From NCBI RefSeq assembly GCF_008632075.1, contig NZ_VWVM01000017.1, forward strand, positions 1 to 64,000: a stretch of DNA of 64,000 nucleotides, read 5' to 3'. Of the stretch, positions 32,224 through 42,383 are shown one piece after another. The stretch's first letter is position 1. Every line of letters starts with the position of its first letter. This DNA is from Candidatus Pantoea gossypiicola (GTDB taxonomy: Bacteria > Pseudomonadota > Gammaproteobacteria > Enterobacterales > Enterobacteriaceae). The translations under genes were made by a program, and so were the position numbers. Under the pieces are notes generated by a model. That model was not told where the DNA came from. It did not search any database and saw nothing but the letters and a program-made list of their open reading frames with translations.

Positions 32224-32754
32224 GTGACAACAATAGTAAGTGTACGACGCAACGGCCAGGTAGTGATTGGCGGTGATGGCCAGGCTACGCTCGGCAATAC
32301 CGTGATGAAAGGCAACGTTAAAAAAGTGCGTCGTTTATACAACGATAAGGTGATTGCCGGATTTGCTGGCGGCACCGCAGACGCCTTCACCCTGTTTGAA
32401 CTTTTCGAACGCAAACTGGAAATGCATCAGGGCCACCTGGTGAAAGCCGCGGTGGAGCTGGCGAAAGACTGGCGTACCGACCGTATGCTGCGTCGCCTGG
32501 AAGCCTTACTGGCCGTCGCAGATGAGTCAGCCTCTCTGATCATCAGCGGTAACGGTGACGTCATCCAGCCTGAAAACGACCTGATCGCCATCGGCTCCGG
32601 TGGGCCTTTCGCCCAGGCAGCGGCACGTGCGCTGCTGGAGAATACCGAAATGGGCGCACGCGACATCGTCGAGAAGTCGCTGAATATCGCGGGTGATATC
32701 TGCATCTACACTAACCACAACGTTAATTTTGAAGAATTAACGTCTAAGGCGTAA
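32224..32754 (+). CDS. hslV: ATP-dependent protease peptidase subunit HslV
   Basis: HslV is the proteasome-like peptidase of the HslUV protease, a double hexamer using an N-terminal threonine exposed by Met removal. The 176 residues equal the E. coli length and begin [11 protein letters not shown] with catalytic Thr2. The GTG start is the same as in E. coli. [16 protein letters not shown] and [14 protein letters not shown] are conserved. It is the first gene of hslVU, 10 bp from hslU, under the sigma-32 promoter inside the end of ftsN. Confidence 0.97.
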   Translation: MTTIVSVRRNGQVVIGGDGQATLGNTVMKGNVKKVRRLYNDKVIAGFAGGTADAFTLFELFERKLEMHQGHLVKAAVELAKDWRTDRMLRRLEALLAVADESASLIISGNGDVIQPENDLIAIGSGGPFAQAAARALLENTEMGARDIVEKSLNIAGDICIYTNHNVNFEELTSKA

Positions 32755-32764
32755 GGGTATAAAT

Positions 32765-34102
32765 ATGTCTGAGATGACTCCACGCGAAATCGTCAGCGAA
32801 CTGAACCGCTTTATCATCGGCCAGGACAGCGCCAAGCGCGCCGTGGCTATTGCACTGCGCAACCGCTGGCGCCGCATGCAGCTCGACGAAGAGCTGCGCC
32901 ATGAAGTGACCCCTAAAAACATCCTGATGATCGGTCCGACCGGTGTCGGTAAAACCGAGATAGCGCGTCGTCTGGCTAAGCTGGCCAACGCACCGTTCAT
33001 CAAAGTTGAAGCGACTAAATTTACCGAAGTGGGTTATGTCGGTAAGGAAGTGGACTCTATCATTCGTGATCTGACCGATTCGGCCATTAAGATGGTTCGC
33101 AGTCAGGCGATTGAAAAGAACAAATACCGTGCCGAAGAGATGGCCGAAGAGCGTATTCTCGATGTGCTGATTCCGCCTGCGAAAAATAACTGGGGCCAGG
33201 CAGAGCAGAGCGCTGAGCCGTCTGCAGCACGCCAGTCGTTCCGCAAAAAGCTGCGCGAAGGCCAGCTGGACGATAAAGAGATTGAGATCGATCTGGCCGC
33301 CAGCGCGCCTGGTGTTGAGATCATGGCACCTCCTGGCATGGAAGAGATGACCAGCCAGCTGCAGTCAATGTTCCAGAACCTCGGCGGTCAGAAGCAGAAA
33401 GCGCGCAAGCTGAAGATCAAAGAAGCGATGAAGCTGCTGATCGAAGAAGAAGCGGCAAAGCTGGTTAATCCGGAAGAGCTTAAGCAGGACGCGATTGATG
33501 CGGTTGAGCAGCACGGTATCGTGTTTATCGATGAGATCGACAAAATCTGTAAGCGCGGCGGCCAGAATGCTGGCGGCCCGGATGTTTCTCGCGAAGGTGT
33601 TCAGCGCGACCTGCTGCCGCTGGTTGAAGGCTGTACCGTCTCGACCAAACATGGCATGGTGAAAACCGACCACATTCTGTTTATCGCTTCAGGCGCGTTC
33701 CAGGTGGCCAGCCCTTCCGACCTGATTCCGGAATTGCAGGGTCGTCTGCCAATTCGTGTAGAGCTGCAGGCGCTGACCGTGAATGATTTCCAGCGCATCC
33801 TGACCGAGCCGAATGCCTCCATCACCGTGCAGTACAAAGCGCTGATGAATACTGAGGGCGTGAACATTGAGTTCACCGAAGAGGGTATCCGCCGGATCGC
33901 TGAAGCCGCATGGCAGGTCAACGAAACGACCGAAAACATCGGTGCGCGCCGTCTGCATACCGTGCTTGAACGTCTGATGGAAGATATCTCGTATGAGGCC
34001 AGCGATCGTCACGGTGAATCCGTGACCATCGATGCTGATTATGTCGGCAAACATCTGGATGAACTGGTGGCTGACGAAGACCTTAGCCGCTTCATTCTCT
34101 GA
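32765..34102 (+). CDS. hslU: ATPase/unfoldase subunit HslU
   Basis: HslU is the AAA+ ring that unfolds substrates for HslV. The 445-residue protein has Walker [10 protein letters not shown] (about residue 60). An insertion (I) domain runs from about 110 to 245, Walker B is VFIDEIDKI, and the sensor arginine segment is [12 protein letters not shown]. The C-terminus EDLSRFIL is the peptide that docks into HslV. It ends at a strong terminator, and menA, which follows hslU in E. coli, is absent. Confidence 0.98.
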   Translation: MSEMTPREIVSELNRFIIGQDSAKRAVAIALRNRWRRMQLDEELRHEVTPKNILMIGPTGVGKTEIARRLAKLANAPFIKVEATKFTEVGYVGKEVDSIIRDLTDSAIKMVRSQAIEKNKYRAEEMAEERILDVLIPPAKNNWGQAEQSAEPSAARQSFRKKLREGQLDDKEIEIDLAASAPGVEIMAPPGMEEMTSQLQSMFQNLGGQKQKARKLKIKEAMKLLIEEEAAKLVNPEELKQDAIDAVEQHGIVFIDEIDKICKRGGQNAGGPDVSREGVQRDLLPLVEGCTVSTKHGMVKTDHILFIASGAFQVASPSDLIPELQGRLPIRVELQALTVNDFQRILTEPNASITVQYKALMNTEGVNIEFTEEGIRRIAEAAWQVNETTENIGARRLHTVLERLMEDISYEASDRHGESVTIDADYVGKHLDELVADEDLSRFIL

Positions 34103-34127
34103 TTCACTGAATCAGCGCTTTTCAGAC

Positions 34128-34154
34128 GCCCAGCCCATCCGGCTGGGCTTTTTT
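34128..34154 (+). terminator. Terminator of hslVU
   Basis: GCCCAGCC-CATCC-GGCTGGGC followed by six T, about 25 bp after the hslU stop. Confidence 0.95.
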
Positions 34155-34260
34155 ATGCATGTTCTTGATCGAACGATGCTTTTTTCATACTGATGATTTT
34201 GCCAACAATCTGCATATAGCGATATACTTACCCTTCCTGTGGCAAACAGACGAAACCCTT

Positions 34261-34746
34261 ATGAAATACGATACATCTGAACTCTGCGATATCTACCATG
34301 AAGAAGTGAATGTTGTTGAACCGCTTTTTTCAAACTTTGGTGGGCGCACTTCATTCGGTGGTCAGATTACCACAGTGAAATGCTTTGAAGACAACGGCTT
34401 ACTCTACGACCTGCTGGAAGAAAATGGCCGCGGCCGGGTGCTGGTGATTGATGGCGGCGGTTCTGTGCGTCGGGCGCTGGTGGATGCGCAGCTGGCACGT
34501 CTGGCAGCCACTAACGAGTGGGAAGGCCTGGTCATCTACGGGTCAGTACGTCAGGTTGACGAGCTGGAAGAGCTGGAGATTGGTATCCAGGCCATTGCCG
34601 CGATTCCGGCAGGCGCTGCGGGTGAAGGGATTGGCGAGAGCGATGTGCGCGTCAATTTCGGCGGCGTCACTTTCTTTTCCGGCGACCATCTCTATGCCGA
34701 TAACACCGGTATCATTCTGTCAGAGGATGCGCTGGATCTCGAATAG
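34261..34746 (+). CDS. rraA: Regulator of RNase E activity RraA
   Basis: RraA binds the C-terminal scaffold of RNase E and slows mRNA decay. The 161-residue protein starts [12 protein letters not shown] and carries [14 protein letters not shown] and [14 protein letters not shown]. It equals the E. coli length. A longer in-frame ORF starts upstream at 34159 but has no family similarity in its extra 34 residues. In E. coli it follows menA; here the gene before it is hslU. Confidence 0.97.
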   Translation: MKYDTSELCDIYHEEVNVVEPLFSNFGGRTSFGGQITTVKCFEDNGLLYDLLEENGRGRVLVIDGGGSVRRALVDAQLARLAATNEWEGLVIYGSVRQVDELEELEIGIQAIAAIPAGAAGEGIGESDVRVNFGGVTFFSGDHLYADNTGIILSEDALDLE

Positions 34747-34756
34747 GCCAGACATG

Positions 34757-34783
34757 AAAACGGGTGCCTGAGCACCCGTTTTT
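34757..34783. terminator. Bidirectional terminator between rraA and zapB
   Basis: CGGGTGC-CTGA-GCACCCG is flanked by an A-run and a T-run, so it has U-tracts both ways. Confidence 0.93.
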
Positions 34784-34799
34784 CACATCAGCTGAGGCT

Positions 34800-35039
34800 T
34801 CAAACCTCTTCCATTTTTCCCAGCAAGGCACGCAGACGTTCCTGCCATACGTGTTGCTCTTCTTTCAGGTGCTGATTTTCACGCATCAGCGCATCGTGGT
34901 TGCCCGCGACTTGTTGCGCATCGTTACGCAGTGAGTTGTTCTGCTCTTTCAGCTCTTCGATTTCCATCTGCAACAGGGTGATGGTATCAATCGCCTGCTG
35001 TACTTTCGCTTCCAGTTTCTCAAACACTTCAAATGACAT
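34800..35039 (-). CDS. zapB: Cell division protein ZapB
   Basis: ZapB is a small Z-ring-associated protein that interacts with ZapA and MatP. The 79 residues are one continuous coiled coil with Leu/Ile heptads ([20 protein letters not shown] at the N-terminus), close to E. coli ZapB (81). It is convergent with rraA and divergent from glpF. Confidence 0.95.
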   Translation of the reverse strand: MSFEVFEKLEAKVQQAIDTITLLQMEIEELKEQNNSLRNDAQQVAGNHDALMRENQHLKEEQHVWQERLRALLGKMEEV

Positions 35040-35444
35040 CTTTCTGACCTCTCCTAAATTCCTGCAAGGCGTTGATGATGCCAGCTTAAGCCAGCAACGT
35101 TGTCCCGATTGTATGTAGCCTCACCCCGCAAGTCCAGCAACGCGGCCTTTGCGGGCGTAGTCTGTAACACTTTTCAGCCAATACCTGAAATTACGCTGCG
35201 CTTACTGCAGCTGCGTTCTGGCACTGGCCCGTTAATGCTGTAAAGAGGCGCGAATAATGGGTTAAGAAAGCCAGAATACGCGAAAACGCGCATTTTTATG
35301 ACACAGTACACAAAAAACGATTTCGCTATTTCTCGTTTATGTTCGTTAACGATAAATTCACATCAGCCCTACATAAAAGCTGGGTGCCTCATGGACTGAG
35401 AACAAAAACTGATAAAATTTAACCTCGCTTCAGGAACCACTATT
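35040..35444. other. zapB-glpF intergenic region
   Basis: This 405 bp gap contains no plausible ORF. The right half holds a GlpR operator (35338-35357) in an AT-rich stretch, a possible -10 TAAAAT (35413-35418) and a TTCAGGAACC ribosome binding region before the glpF ATG. I saw no full CRP site. The left half presumably carries the zapB promoter. Confidence 0.6.
35338..35357. promoter_or_regulatory. Predicted GlpR operator of glpFKX
   Basis: TATGTTCGTTAACGATAAAT matches the E. coli GlpR operator consensus TATGTTCGATAACGAACATA at 15 of 20 positions, including the entire left half and the central TAACGA. It is 88 bp upstream of glpF. A weaker second candidate overlaps 35316-35335. Confidence 0.72.
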
Positions 35445-36299
35445 ATGAGTCAGACAACTAACACGCTCAAAGGTCAGTGTATTGCCGAATTTCTGGGGAC
35501 AGGCTTGATTATTTTCTTCGGCGCAGGCTGTGTGGCTGCTCTGAAACTTGCCGGTGCCGCCTTCGGTCAGTGGGAAATCTGCATTATCTGGGGCTTAGCC
35601 GTCTCAATGGCTGTCTATCTTACCGCTGGGGTTTCAGGTGCGCATCTCAACCCTGCCGTTACGGTTGCGCTCTGCCTGTTCGCCAACTTCGAAGGCCGTA
35701 AAGTGGTGCCGTTTATTCTGGCGCAAATCGCCGGGGCATTCTGCGCGGCCGCGCTGGTTTATGGCCTCTACTACAGCCTCTTTTTCGATTACGAACAAAG
35801 TCATCAGATGGTACGCGGTACGGTTCAGAGTCTGGATCTGGCGGGTATCTTCTCAACTTATCCCAACCCGCACATCAGCGTAGGTCAGGCGTTCCTGGTC
35901 GAGATGGTGATTACTGCCGTGCTGATGGCAGTGATTATGGCGCTGACCGACGATGGCAACGGTGTACCACGTGGGCCGATGGCACCGCTGTTAATCGGCC
36001 TGCTGGTCGCGGTCATTGGTGGATCAATGGGTCCGCTGACCGGCTTTGCTCTTAACCCGGCACGTGATTTCGGACCTAAGCTGTTCGCCTTCTTCGCTGG
36101 CTGGGGTAACGTTGCCTTCACAGGAGGTAAAGATATTCCTTACTTCCTGGTCCCTATTTTTGGCCCGCTGGTCGGTGCCTGCCTGGGTGCAGTCGGTTAT
36201 CGCACACTGATTGGCCGCTACCTGCCAGGTGCCGCGAAAGAACCTGCAAATATTCCAGCAGACAAACCGGTTGCACGCGCTCAGCAGCGTAAAGCGTAA
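35445..36299 (+). CDS. glpF: Glycerol facilitator GlpF
   Basis: GlpF is an aquaglyceroporin in the inner membrane that lets glycerol diffuse in. The 284-residue protein has six full membrane helices, two half-helices and both NPA signatures (GAHLNPAVTV and FALNPARDFGP). The second carries the Arg of the selectivity filter. Its long loops are of the glycerol-conducting type. It is the first gene of glpFKX, 30 bp before glpK, behind a GlpR operator. Confidence 0.97.
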   Translation: MSQTTNTLKGQCIAEFLGTGLIIFFGAGCVAALKLAGAAFGQWEICIIWGLAVSMAVYLTAGVSGAHLNPAVTVALCLFANFEGRKVVPFILAQIAGAFCAAALVYGLYYSLFFDYEQSHQMVRGTVQSLDLAGIFSTYPNPHISVGQAFLVEMVITAVLMAVIMALTDDGNGVPRGPMAPLLIGLLVAVIGGSMGPLTGFALNPARDFGPKLFAFFAGWGNVAFTGGKDIPYFLVPIFGPLVGACLGAVGYRTLIGRYLPGAAKEPANIPADKPVARAQQRKA

Positions 36300-36329
36300 G
36301 TTTCACTTTTTATCATCAGGACTGAATTT

Positions 36330-37841
36330 ATGACTACCACAGATAAAAAATATATTGTCGCGCTCGATCAGGGTACAACCAGCTCACGCGCCGTCGTTCT
36401 CGACCACGATTCCAATATCTTTGCGGTATCGCAGCGCGAATTTACTCAGATCTACCCGAAAGCGGGCTGGGTTGAGCATGATCCAATGGATATCTGGGCT
36501 TCACAAAGCTCTACGCTGGTTGAAGTGCTGGCCCATGCCGATATCCGTTCTGATGAGATTGCGGCAATTGGTATCACTAACCAGCGCGAAACCGCCATCG
36601 TGTGGGAAAAAGAGACCGGCAAACCTATCTATAATGCCATCGTCTGGCAGGACCCGCGCACCGCTGACTACTGTAACAAACTGAAGAAAGAGGGTCTGGA
36701 AGAGTACATCCAGCACACGACAGGTCTGGTAATTAACCCCTACTTCTCCGGGACGAAAGTGAAGTGGATCCTGGACCATGTTGAAGGCTCACGTGAGCGT
36801 GCAAAACGTGGTGAGCTGCTGTTCGGTACCGTTGATACCTGGCTGGTCTGGAAAATGACTCAGGGCCGCGTTCACATTACTGACTATACCAACGCCTCGC
36901 GTACCATGATGTTTAACATTCACAAGCTGGAGTGGGATCAGCGCATGCTCGATATCCTGGATATCCCGCGTGAAATGCTGCCAGAAGTGAAGTCCTCGTC
37001 TGAAGTCTACGGTCAGACCAACATCGGTGGTAAAGGCGGTACACGTATTCCTATCGCCGGTATTGCCGGTGACCAGCAGGCCGCGCTGTATGGCCAGCTG
37101 TGTGTACAGCCTGGCATGGCGAAAAACACCTACGGCACCGGTTGCTTTATGCTGATGAACACCGGTACTGAAGCGGTAACCTCGACCCACGGCCTGCTGA
37201 CCACAATCGCCTGTGGCCCGCGCGGTGAAGTGAACTATGCGCTGGAAGGTGCCGTATTTATCGGGGGTGCCTCTATTCAGTGGCTGCGCGATGAGATGAA
37301 GCTGATCAGTGAAGCGGCTGACTCTGAATACTTCGCGATGAAAGTGAAAGACACCAATGGCGTTTACATGGTGCCTGCTTTCACCGGCCTGGGTGCACCC
37401 TACTGGGACCCGTATGCTCGTGGCGCAATCTTCGGTCTGACGCGCGGCGCGAACGCTAACCACATCATCCGCGCGACGCTGGAGTCGATCGCTTATCAGA
37501 CGCGTGACGTGCTGGAAGCGATGCAGAATGATGCCAACACCCGCCTGCAGGCGCTGCGTGTGGATGGTGGTGCGGTGTCCAACAACTTCCTGATGCAGTT
37601 CCAGGCTGACATCCTCGGCACCCGTGTTGAGCGTCCGGAAGTGCGTGAAGTCACGGCGCTAGGTTCTGCCTATCTGGCGGGTCTGGCTGTCGGCTTCTGG
37701 CAGGATCTGGATGAAGTGCGTGCTAAAGCGGTTATTGAGCGTGAGTTCCGTCCAAGCCTGGAAACTACCGAGCGTAACTTCCGTTATGCCGGCTGGAAAA
37801 AAGCGGTTGCCCGCGCACAGGCGTGGGAAGATCAGGAGTAA
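36330..37841 (+). CDS. glpK: Glycerol kinase
   Basis: GlpK phosphorylates incoming glycerol to glycerol-3-phosphate, trapping it in the cell. The 503-residue protein has the FGGY-kinase phosphate loop [11 protein letters not shown] at the N-terminus, [13 protein letters not shown], and the FGGY signature 2 region [13 protein letters not shown]. In E. coli it is inhibited by fructose bisphosphate and unphosphorylated EIIA-Glc. The surface residues for EIIA contact were not checked. A GC-rich hairpin with T-run follows before glpX. Confidence 0.97.
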   Translation: MTTTDKKYIVALDQGTTSSRAVVLDHDSNIFAVSQREFTQIYPKAGWVEHDPMDIWASQSSTLVEVLAHADIRSDEIAAIGITNQRETAIVWEKETGKPIYNAIVWQDPRTADYCNKLKKEGLEEYIQHTTGLVINPYFSGTKVKWILDHVEGSRERAKRGELLFGTVDTWLVWKMTQGRVHITDYTNASRTMMFNIHKLEWDQRMLDILDIPREMLPEVKSSSEVYGQTNIGGKGGTRIPIAGIAGDQQAALYGQLCVQPGMAKNTYGTGCFMLMNTGTEAVTSTHGLLTTIACGPRGEVNYALEGAVFIGGASIQWLRDEMKLISEAADSEYFAMKVKDTNGVYMVPAFTGLGAPYWDPYARGAIFGLTRGANANHIIRATLESIAYQTRDVLEAMQNDANTRLQALRVDGGAVSNNFLMQFQADILGTRVERPEVREVTALGSAYLAGLAVGFWQDLDEVRAKAVIEREFRPSLETTERNFRYAGWKKAVARAQAWEDQE

Positions 37842-37848
37842 TCTCTGT

Positions 37849-37878
37849 GCCCGCGACGCTGGCCGTCGCGGGCCTTTT
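37849..37878 (+). terminator. Hairpin between glpK and glpX
   Basis: GCCCGCGACG-CTGGC-CGTCGCGGGC followed by CTTTTCC. The 10 bp stem should reduce readthrough, so glpX is probably expressed at a lower level than glpFK or partly from its own promoter. Confidence 0.75.
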
Positions 37879-37937
37879 CCCCGCCCTGCTGCCCCGCTGT
37901 GTTACACTGCCTGCCGGTTTTTTGTCAGGTAGATGCC

Positions 37938-38948
37938 ATGAAACGAGAACTTGCCATTGAATTTTCCCGCGTAACCGAAGCTGCCGCCCTGGCAGGCTAT
38001 CACTGGTTAGGACGCGGCGACAAAAATGCAGCTGACGGCGCGGCTGTCCATGCCATGCGTCATGTCCTGAACTCCATTGAAATTGACGGTCAGATTGTGA
38101 TCGGTGAAGGCGAAATCGACGAAGCGCCAATGCTCTATATTGGTGAAAAAGTCGGTACCGGTCGCGGCGATGCGGTCGATATTGCCGTCGATCCGATTGA
38201 AGGCACCCGCATGACGGCGCTTGGCCAGGCTAACGCGCTGGCCGTGATGGCCGTCGGCGATAAAGGCAGCTTTCTGCACGCCCCTGACATGTACATGGAG
38301 AAACTGATTGTCGGTCCGGCAGCGCATGGGGCGATCGACCTCGACCTGCCGCTGGAAACCAACCTGCGCAATATCGCGATAGCGATGAACAAGCCGCTGT
38401 CGCAGCTGACCGTATCGATTCTGGCAAAGCCGCGTCACGATGCGGTGATCGGCCAGTTGCAGCAGCTGGGCGTGCGGGTCTTTACCTTCCCGGATGGTGA
38501 TGTCGCCGCCTCGATTCTGACCTGCATGCCGGACAGCGAAGTGGATGTGATGTATGGCGTTGGCGGCGCGCCGGAAGGCGTGGTCTCTGCGGCGGTGATC
38601 CGCGCACTGGATGGCGATATGCAGGGCCGCTTGCTGGCGCGTCATCACGTCAAAGGCGACAGCGCTGAAAACCGTCTGCTCGGCGAGCAGGAACTGCAGC
38701 GCTGTGCAGAGATGGGGATTGAAGCGGGTAAGAAGCTGACACTGAGTGAGATGGCGCGCAACGACAACGTGGTGTTTGCCGCCACCGGTATTACCAGTGG
38801 CGAGTTACTGAAAGGTATTACGCGTCAGGGCAATATCGCCACCAGCGAAACGCTGCTAATTCGCGGTAAATCACGCACCATTCGCCGCATCCAGTCGATT
38901 CACTATCTCGACCGTAAAGATCCGGCGCTCCATCCGTTTATCCTGTAA
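37938..38948 (+). CDS. glpX: Class II fructose-1,6-bisphosphatase GlpX
   Basis: GlpX hydrolyses fructose-1,6-bisphosphate during growth on glycerol and other gluconeogenic substrates. The 336 residues equal E. coli GlpX. The lithium-sensitive phosphatase metal motifs GEGEIDEAPML and VDPIEGT are intact, as is PEGVVSAAVIRAL. The ATG at 37938 matches the E. coli MKRELAIEF start. The last 11 bp overlap emrD, which converges on it. Confidence 0.97.
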   Translation: MKRELAIEFSRVTEAAALAGYHWLGRGDKNAADGAAVHAMRHVLNSIEIDGQIVIGEGEIDEAPMLYIGEKVGTGRGDAVDIAVDPIEGTRMTALGQANALAVMAVGDKGSFLHAPDMYMEKLIVGPAAHGAIDLDLPLETNLRNIAIAMNKPLSQLTVSILAKPRHDAVIGQLQQLGVRVFTFPDGDVAASILTCMPDSEVDVMYGVGGAPEGVVSAAVIRALDGDMQGRLLARHHVKGDSAENRLLGEQELQRCAEMGIEAGKKLTLSEMARNDNVVFAATGITSGELLKGITRQGNIATSETLLIRGKSRTIRRIQSIHYLDRKDPALHPFIL

Positions 38949-40131
38949 CCGGCTGGTTGCCGCGCTCCGGCTGACGTGAGAGCGGCAACCAGCAGAGCAG
39001 CATCACCAGCGCCGTGAAGAACATCAGCATGCCAAGGCTGAACTGATCGCGCTGCGGCATCATGGCTGAGAGCCACGCCACCAAACCCGATCCCAGATTC
39101 TGCATCCCGCCAATCAGCGCGCCCGCGCTTCCCGCCAGCCAGGCATACGGCTCCATCGCGCCTGAAGTCGCCAGCGGAAACAGCATACCGGCACCAAAGA
39201 AGAATAGCGCGGCAGGGACCAGCAGCGTCCAGATATTCATCACGCCGAACCACGCCGGGATCCACATCAGAATGCCCGCCAGCAGGCAGCTATTCACACC
39301 CCACCACATCAGGCTGTGCCATGAACCCTGCTCGCGTCCGGCAAACCAGGCACCGAAGAACGCTGCCGGAATCGGCAGGATGAACAGGATGCTGACGGTC
39401 AGGCTGTGCAGGCCGAGCACGCCGCCCAGCAGAACGCCACAGCTCGACTCAAAGACCGCAATCCCGGCGAGCGCGCCGATCAGCAGCACAATGTAGCGGA
39501 CGAAATTCGCGTCGCTGAGCAGGCGGGCGTAACGTTTGAAGAAAGGGGTCACTTCTGCACTCTGCGGCCGGGTCTCCGGCAGCCAGCGCGCCATGGAACC
39601 GGTCACCGCCAGACAGAGCAGCAGCAGAAAGGCGAAACAGGCGTGCCAGCCAAAGAGCTGGGTCAGCAGCGCACCAATCACCGGTGCCAGCAGCGGGCTG
39701 ACCAGAATGCCCATGTTAAGCAGGCTGTTAGCGCGGCGCAGCGCGTGCCCCTCGTAGAGATCACGCGGCATGGTACGAGCCATCACGCCTGCCACGCCGG
39801 TTCCCAGTCCCTGAATCGCACTACCCAGCACCAGCATATCGAGTGAGGTCGCCATCAGAGCCGTGATTGCGCCGATCATAAAGATCGTCATGCCCGCCAG
39901 GATCACCGGACGACGACCCACGCTGTCTGACAGCGGACCGTAGATCAGCTGGGATCCGCCATAGGTCATCAGATAGGCCGCCATCACACGCTGCAGCGCG
40001 CCATCCCGCACATTCAGTGCATCCGCCATCACCGACATCGCCGGGACGTAGATAGTCTGTGCCATCTGCCCGACAGCCACCAGCACAATGAGCATCACCA
40101 TCAGTGGGCGATTTTCCAGTTTACTAATCAT
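38938..40131 (-). CDS. emrD: Multidrug efflux MFS transporter EmrD
   Basis: EmrD is a proton-coupled drug/H+ antiporter of the inner membrane that exports uncouplers and amphipathic drugs. The 397-residue protein has 12 predicted helices, the DHA1 motifs VGQMAQTIYVPAM and YGPLSDSVGRRPVIL. The conserved PIPAAFFGAWFAGR and FFFGAGMLFPLATSGAMEP segments match E. coli EmrD (394). In E. coli the gene lies elsewhere; here it is inserted between glpX and fpr, overlapping the glpX end by 11 bp. Confidence 0.93.
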   Translation of the reverse strand: MISKLENRPLMVMLIVLVAVGQMAQTIYVPAMSVMADALNVRDGALQRVMAAYLMTYGGSQLIYGPLSDSVGRRPVILAGMTIFMIGAITALMATSLDMLVLGSAIQGLGTGVAGVMARTMPRDLYEGHALRRANSLLNMGILVSPLLAPVIGALLTQLFGWHACFAFLLLLCLAVTGSMARWLPETRPQSAEVTPFFKRYARLLSDANFVRYIVLLIGALAGIAVFESSCGVLLGGVLGLHSLTVSILFILPIPAAFFGAWFAGREQGSWHSLMWWGVNSCLLAGILMWIPAWFGVMNIWTLLVPAALFFFGAGMLFPLATSGAMEPYAWLAGSAGALIGGMQNLGSGLVAWLSAMMPQRDQFSLGMLMFFTALVMLLCWLPLSRQPERGNQPVTG

Positions 40132-40404
40132 GATTATGCAAAATTTCTTTCTGTGAAAGGAGGTTAAAATAGCGGTTCACCCGCCAGTCATCTTGTTATG
40201 GCGGGCAAAATATCAGGATTAGACGATAAAGCGAGAGGTAAGCGAAAAGGACCCGGCTTGCGCCTGTCAATTTTATGGGCCAGCCTGTAAAGACAAAGCA
40301 ACAGTTTGTCGATTAGAGCCTTTGCCAGGGCGCAGGCTGGCAATCTCACCGGCTAGTCGCGAAAATAGTGACCTGCCTGAATAATTAACAACCAGGGAGT
40401 GATT

Positions 40405-41151
40405 ATGGCTGAGTGGGTCAATGGTGAAGTTAAGGAAGTCAAAAACTGGACGGATGCATTGTTCAGCCTCCGGGTAAAAGCGCCCATCGATCCCTTTATT
40501 GCCGGGCAATTTGCCAAGCTGGCGCTGGAAATCGACGGTGAGCGGGTGCAGCGCGCTTATTCCTACGTTAATGCGCCAAAAGATGACCTGCTGGAGTTTT
40601 ATCTGGTCACGGTGCCAGAGGGCAAGCTGAGTCCGCATCTGCAGGCACTTCAGCCGGGCGATCGGGTGATGGTCACCAAAGAAGCCGCGGGATTCTTTGT
40701 GCTGGATGAAGTCCCGGAGTGCAAAACTTTATGGATGCTGGCAACCGGCACCGCGATTGGTCCCTACCTGTCGATGCTCCAGCAGGGCGAAGGGTTGGAT
40801 CGCTTTGAAAACATCGTGCTGGTGCATGCCGCACGCTATGCGGCCGACCTGAGCTTTTTGCCACTGATGCAGCAGTTGCAGCAGCGCTATCACGATAAAT
40901 TGCACATCCAGACAGTGGTGAGTCGTGAAGCGATCCCCGGTTCGCTGACGGGCCGGGTCCCGGCGCTGATCGAAAACGGCGAGCTGGAGCGTGCCACCGG
41001 ATTAACGCTGGATGCCGACAGCAGCCATGTGATGCTGTGCGGCAACCCGCAGATGGTGCGCGATACTCAGCAGTTACTGAAAGAGACGCGCGAGATGCGC
41101 AAACACCTGAAGCGTAAGCCGGGCCATATCACCAGTGAACATTACTGGTGA
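40405..41151 (+). CDS. fpr: Ferredoxin/flavodoxin--NADP+ reductase
   Basis: Fpr passes electrons from NADPH via FAD to flavodoxin or ferredoxin, supporting radical SAM enzymes and oxidative-stress defence. The 248 residues equal E. coli Fpr. The FAD motif RAYSYVNAP, the NADP motif LATGTAIGPYLS and the GNPQMVRDTQQ segment are present, and the C-terminus EHYW matches. AGGGAG lies upstream of the ATG. E. coli fpr is SoxS-activated; I did not find a clear soxbox in the 273 bp upstream. The 3' end overlaps yiiR by 10 bp. Confidence 0.97.
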   Translation: MAEWVNGEVKEVKNWTDALFSLRVKAPIDPFIAGQFAKLALEIDGERVQRAYSYVNAPKDDLLEFYLVTVPEGKLSPHLQALQPGDRVMVTKEAAGFFVLDEVPECKTLWMLATGTAIGPYLSMLQQGEGLDRFENIVLVHAARYAADLSFLPLMQQLQQRYHDKLHIQTVVSREAIPGSLTGRVPALIENGELERATGLTLDADSSHVMLCGNPQMVRDTQQLLKETREMRKHLKRKPGHITSEHYW

Positions 41152-41576
41152 GCCATTTGCCGGTATCGCACCGGCTGCGTCGCGGTACCAAACCGGTTAG
41201 CGCCGGGGGTACCGCGAAAGACGCCAAGATCCAGCAGCAGACCAGCCATTAACACAAACGGAATGGCGCGGCCCAGCAGCCAGGGCAAAACACTACCCAG
41301 CATGCTCCAGTTTCCCGCCACCAGCAGCCAGGCAACAATCACCAGAAATCCCCAGTAACCGCGTCGATTGCGATCGTGCAGTCGTTTAACCATAACCGCG
41401 CTGGCGGGCCATAGCAGGCAGACCACGCCAAAAGCCGCCATCTGGCTATCAATCCAGTCGTTTGCTGCTAAGACGAATAATAGTGTCGTGGTCAGCAACC
41501 AGACCGCCTGCCAGATCCAGAAATCACGTCGTCCCAGTCGACCGCGCCAGGAAAAACACCATTGTTGTAACGTCAT
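41142..41576 (-). CDS. yiiR: DUF805 family inner-membrane protein YiiR
   Basis: A 144-residue membrane protein with the DUF805 pattern: W-x-GRLGRRDFWI at the start, about four helices, and the VKRLHDRNRRG motif. It matches E. coli YiiR in sequence and in position next to fpr. The function is unknown. It is convergent with fpr and divergent from yiiQ. Confidence 0.9.
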   Translation of the reverse strand: MTLQQWCFSWRGRLGRRDFWIWQAVWLLTTTLLFVLAANDWIDSQMAAFGVVCLLWPASAVMVKRLHDRNRRGYWGFLVIVAWLLVAGNWSMLGSVLPWLLGRAIPFVLMAGLLLDLGVFRGTPGANRFGTATQPVRYRQMAHQ

Positions 41577-41672
41577 GCATTATCATCCAGAGAAGAGAAC
41601 CGCCGCGCTTTTGACCTCGCGGATAAAAACCGTTTTAATTTGCGCCTGAGTTTACGGGACAGGATCGACAAA

Positions 41673-42263
41673 ATGAAGAATTTGCCTGGCGCACTGCTGT
41701 TATCGTTTGCGCTGACGGTTCCGGTCTTTGCCGCCGATTCGCCACCGCCGGAACGGCCTGATGCGTTGCCCACCGCGCCTTATCTGCTGGCGGGCGCTCC
41801 CACCTTTGATATGACTATCGGCCAGTTTCGCGAAAAATATAATCTGGCCAATGCAGCGCTGATGCTGCCTGAGTATCGCGCTATTGATAATCGGGGTGAT
41901 AAAAGCAACCTGACGCGCGCCGCCAGCAAAATTAATGAAACGCTCTATGCCTCTACCGCGCTGGAGCCCGGCACCGGCAAAATCAAGACGCTGCAGATTA
42001 CCTGGCTGCCACTGCCTGGCCCTGACCAGAGCGCCTCGCAGCAAAAAGCACTGGCCTACATGACCGCCATGCTGCGCTTCTTTGTACCGGGATTAAGTGC
42101 CGACGAAGGGCGTAAAAAGCTGGAAGGTCTGCTGAAGGAAGGTAAGGATTTACCCTACTTTGCGCAGGTCGACGGCGCGCTCCGTTTTGTCGTCGCTGAC
42201 AACGGCGACAAGGGGCTGACTTTCGCCATTGAGCCGGTAAAACTGTCGCTCGCAAACCCCTGA
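41673..42263 (+). CDS. yiiQ: YiiQ-like periplasmic protein (DUF1454)
   Basis: The 196-residue protein starts MKNLPGALLLSFALTVPVFAA, a clear signal peptide, so it is probably periplasmic. The MTIGQFREKYN and LTRAASKINETLYAS segments resemble E. coli YiiQ (199 residues), found at the same place before tpiA. The function is unknown. The ATG at 41673 was chosen over an in-frame upstream start because it gives the clean signal peptide. Confidence 0.9.
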   Translation: MKNLPGALLLSFALTVPVFAADSPPPERPDALPTAPYLLAGAPTFDMTIGQFREKYNLANAALMLPEYRAIDNRGDKSNLTRAASKINETLYASTALEPGTGKIKTLQITWLPLPGPDQSASQQKALAYMTAMLRFFVPGLSADEGRKKLEGLLKEGKDLPYFAQVDGALRFVVADNGDKGLTFAIEPVKLSLANP

Positions 42264-42383
42264 GGATGTGGCTGAAAATGACGAAAAGCAAAGCCATCAC
42301 TGCATTTGATCTCTATACTGTCTGGCAGACAACGCTGCCAGCTGGCAGCGATTTTTCATGTATCGCGTTATGCGGAGGATAGA

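Noticed and set aside
40132..40404. SoxS box upstream of fpr
   Set aside because: The expected GCA-N7-CWA pattern could not be found with confidence.
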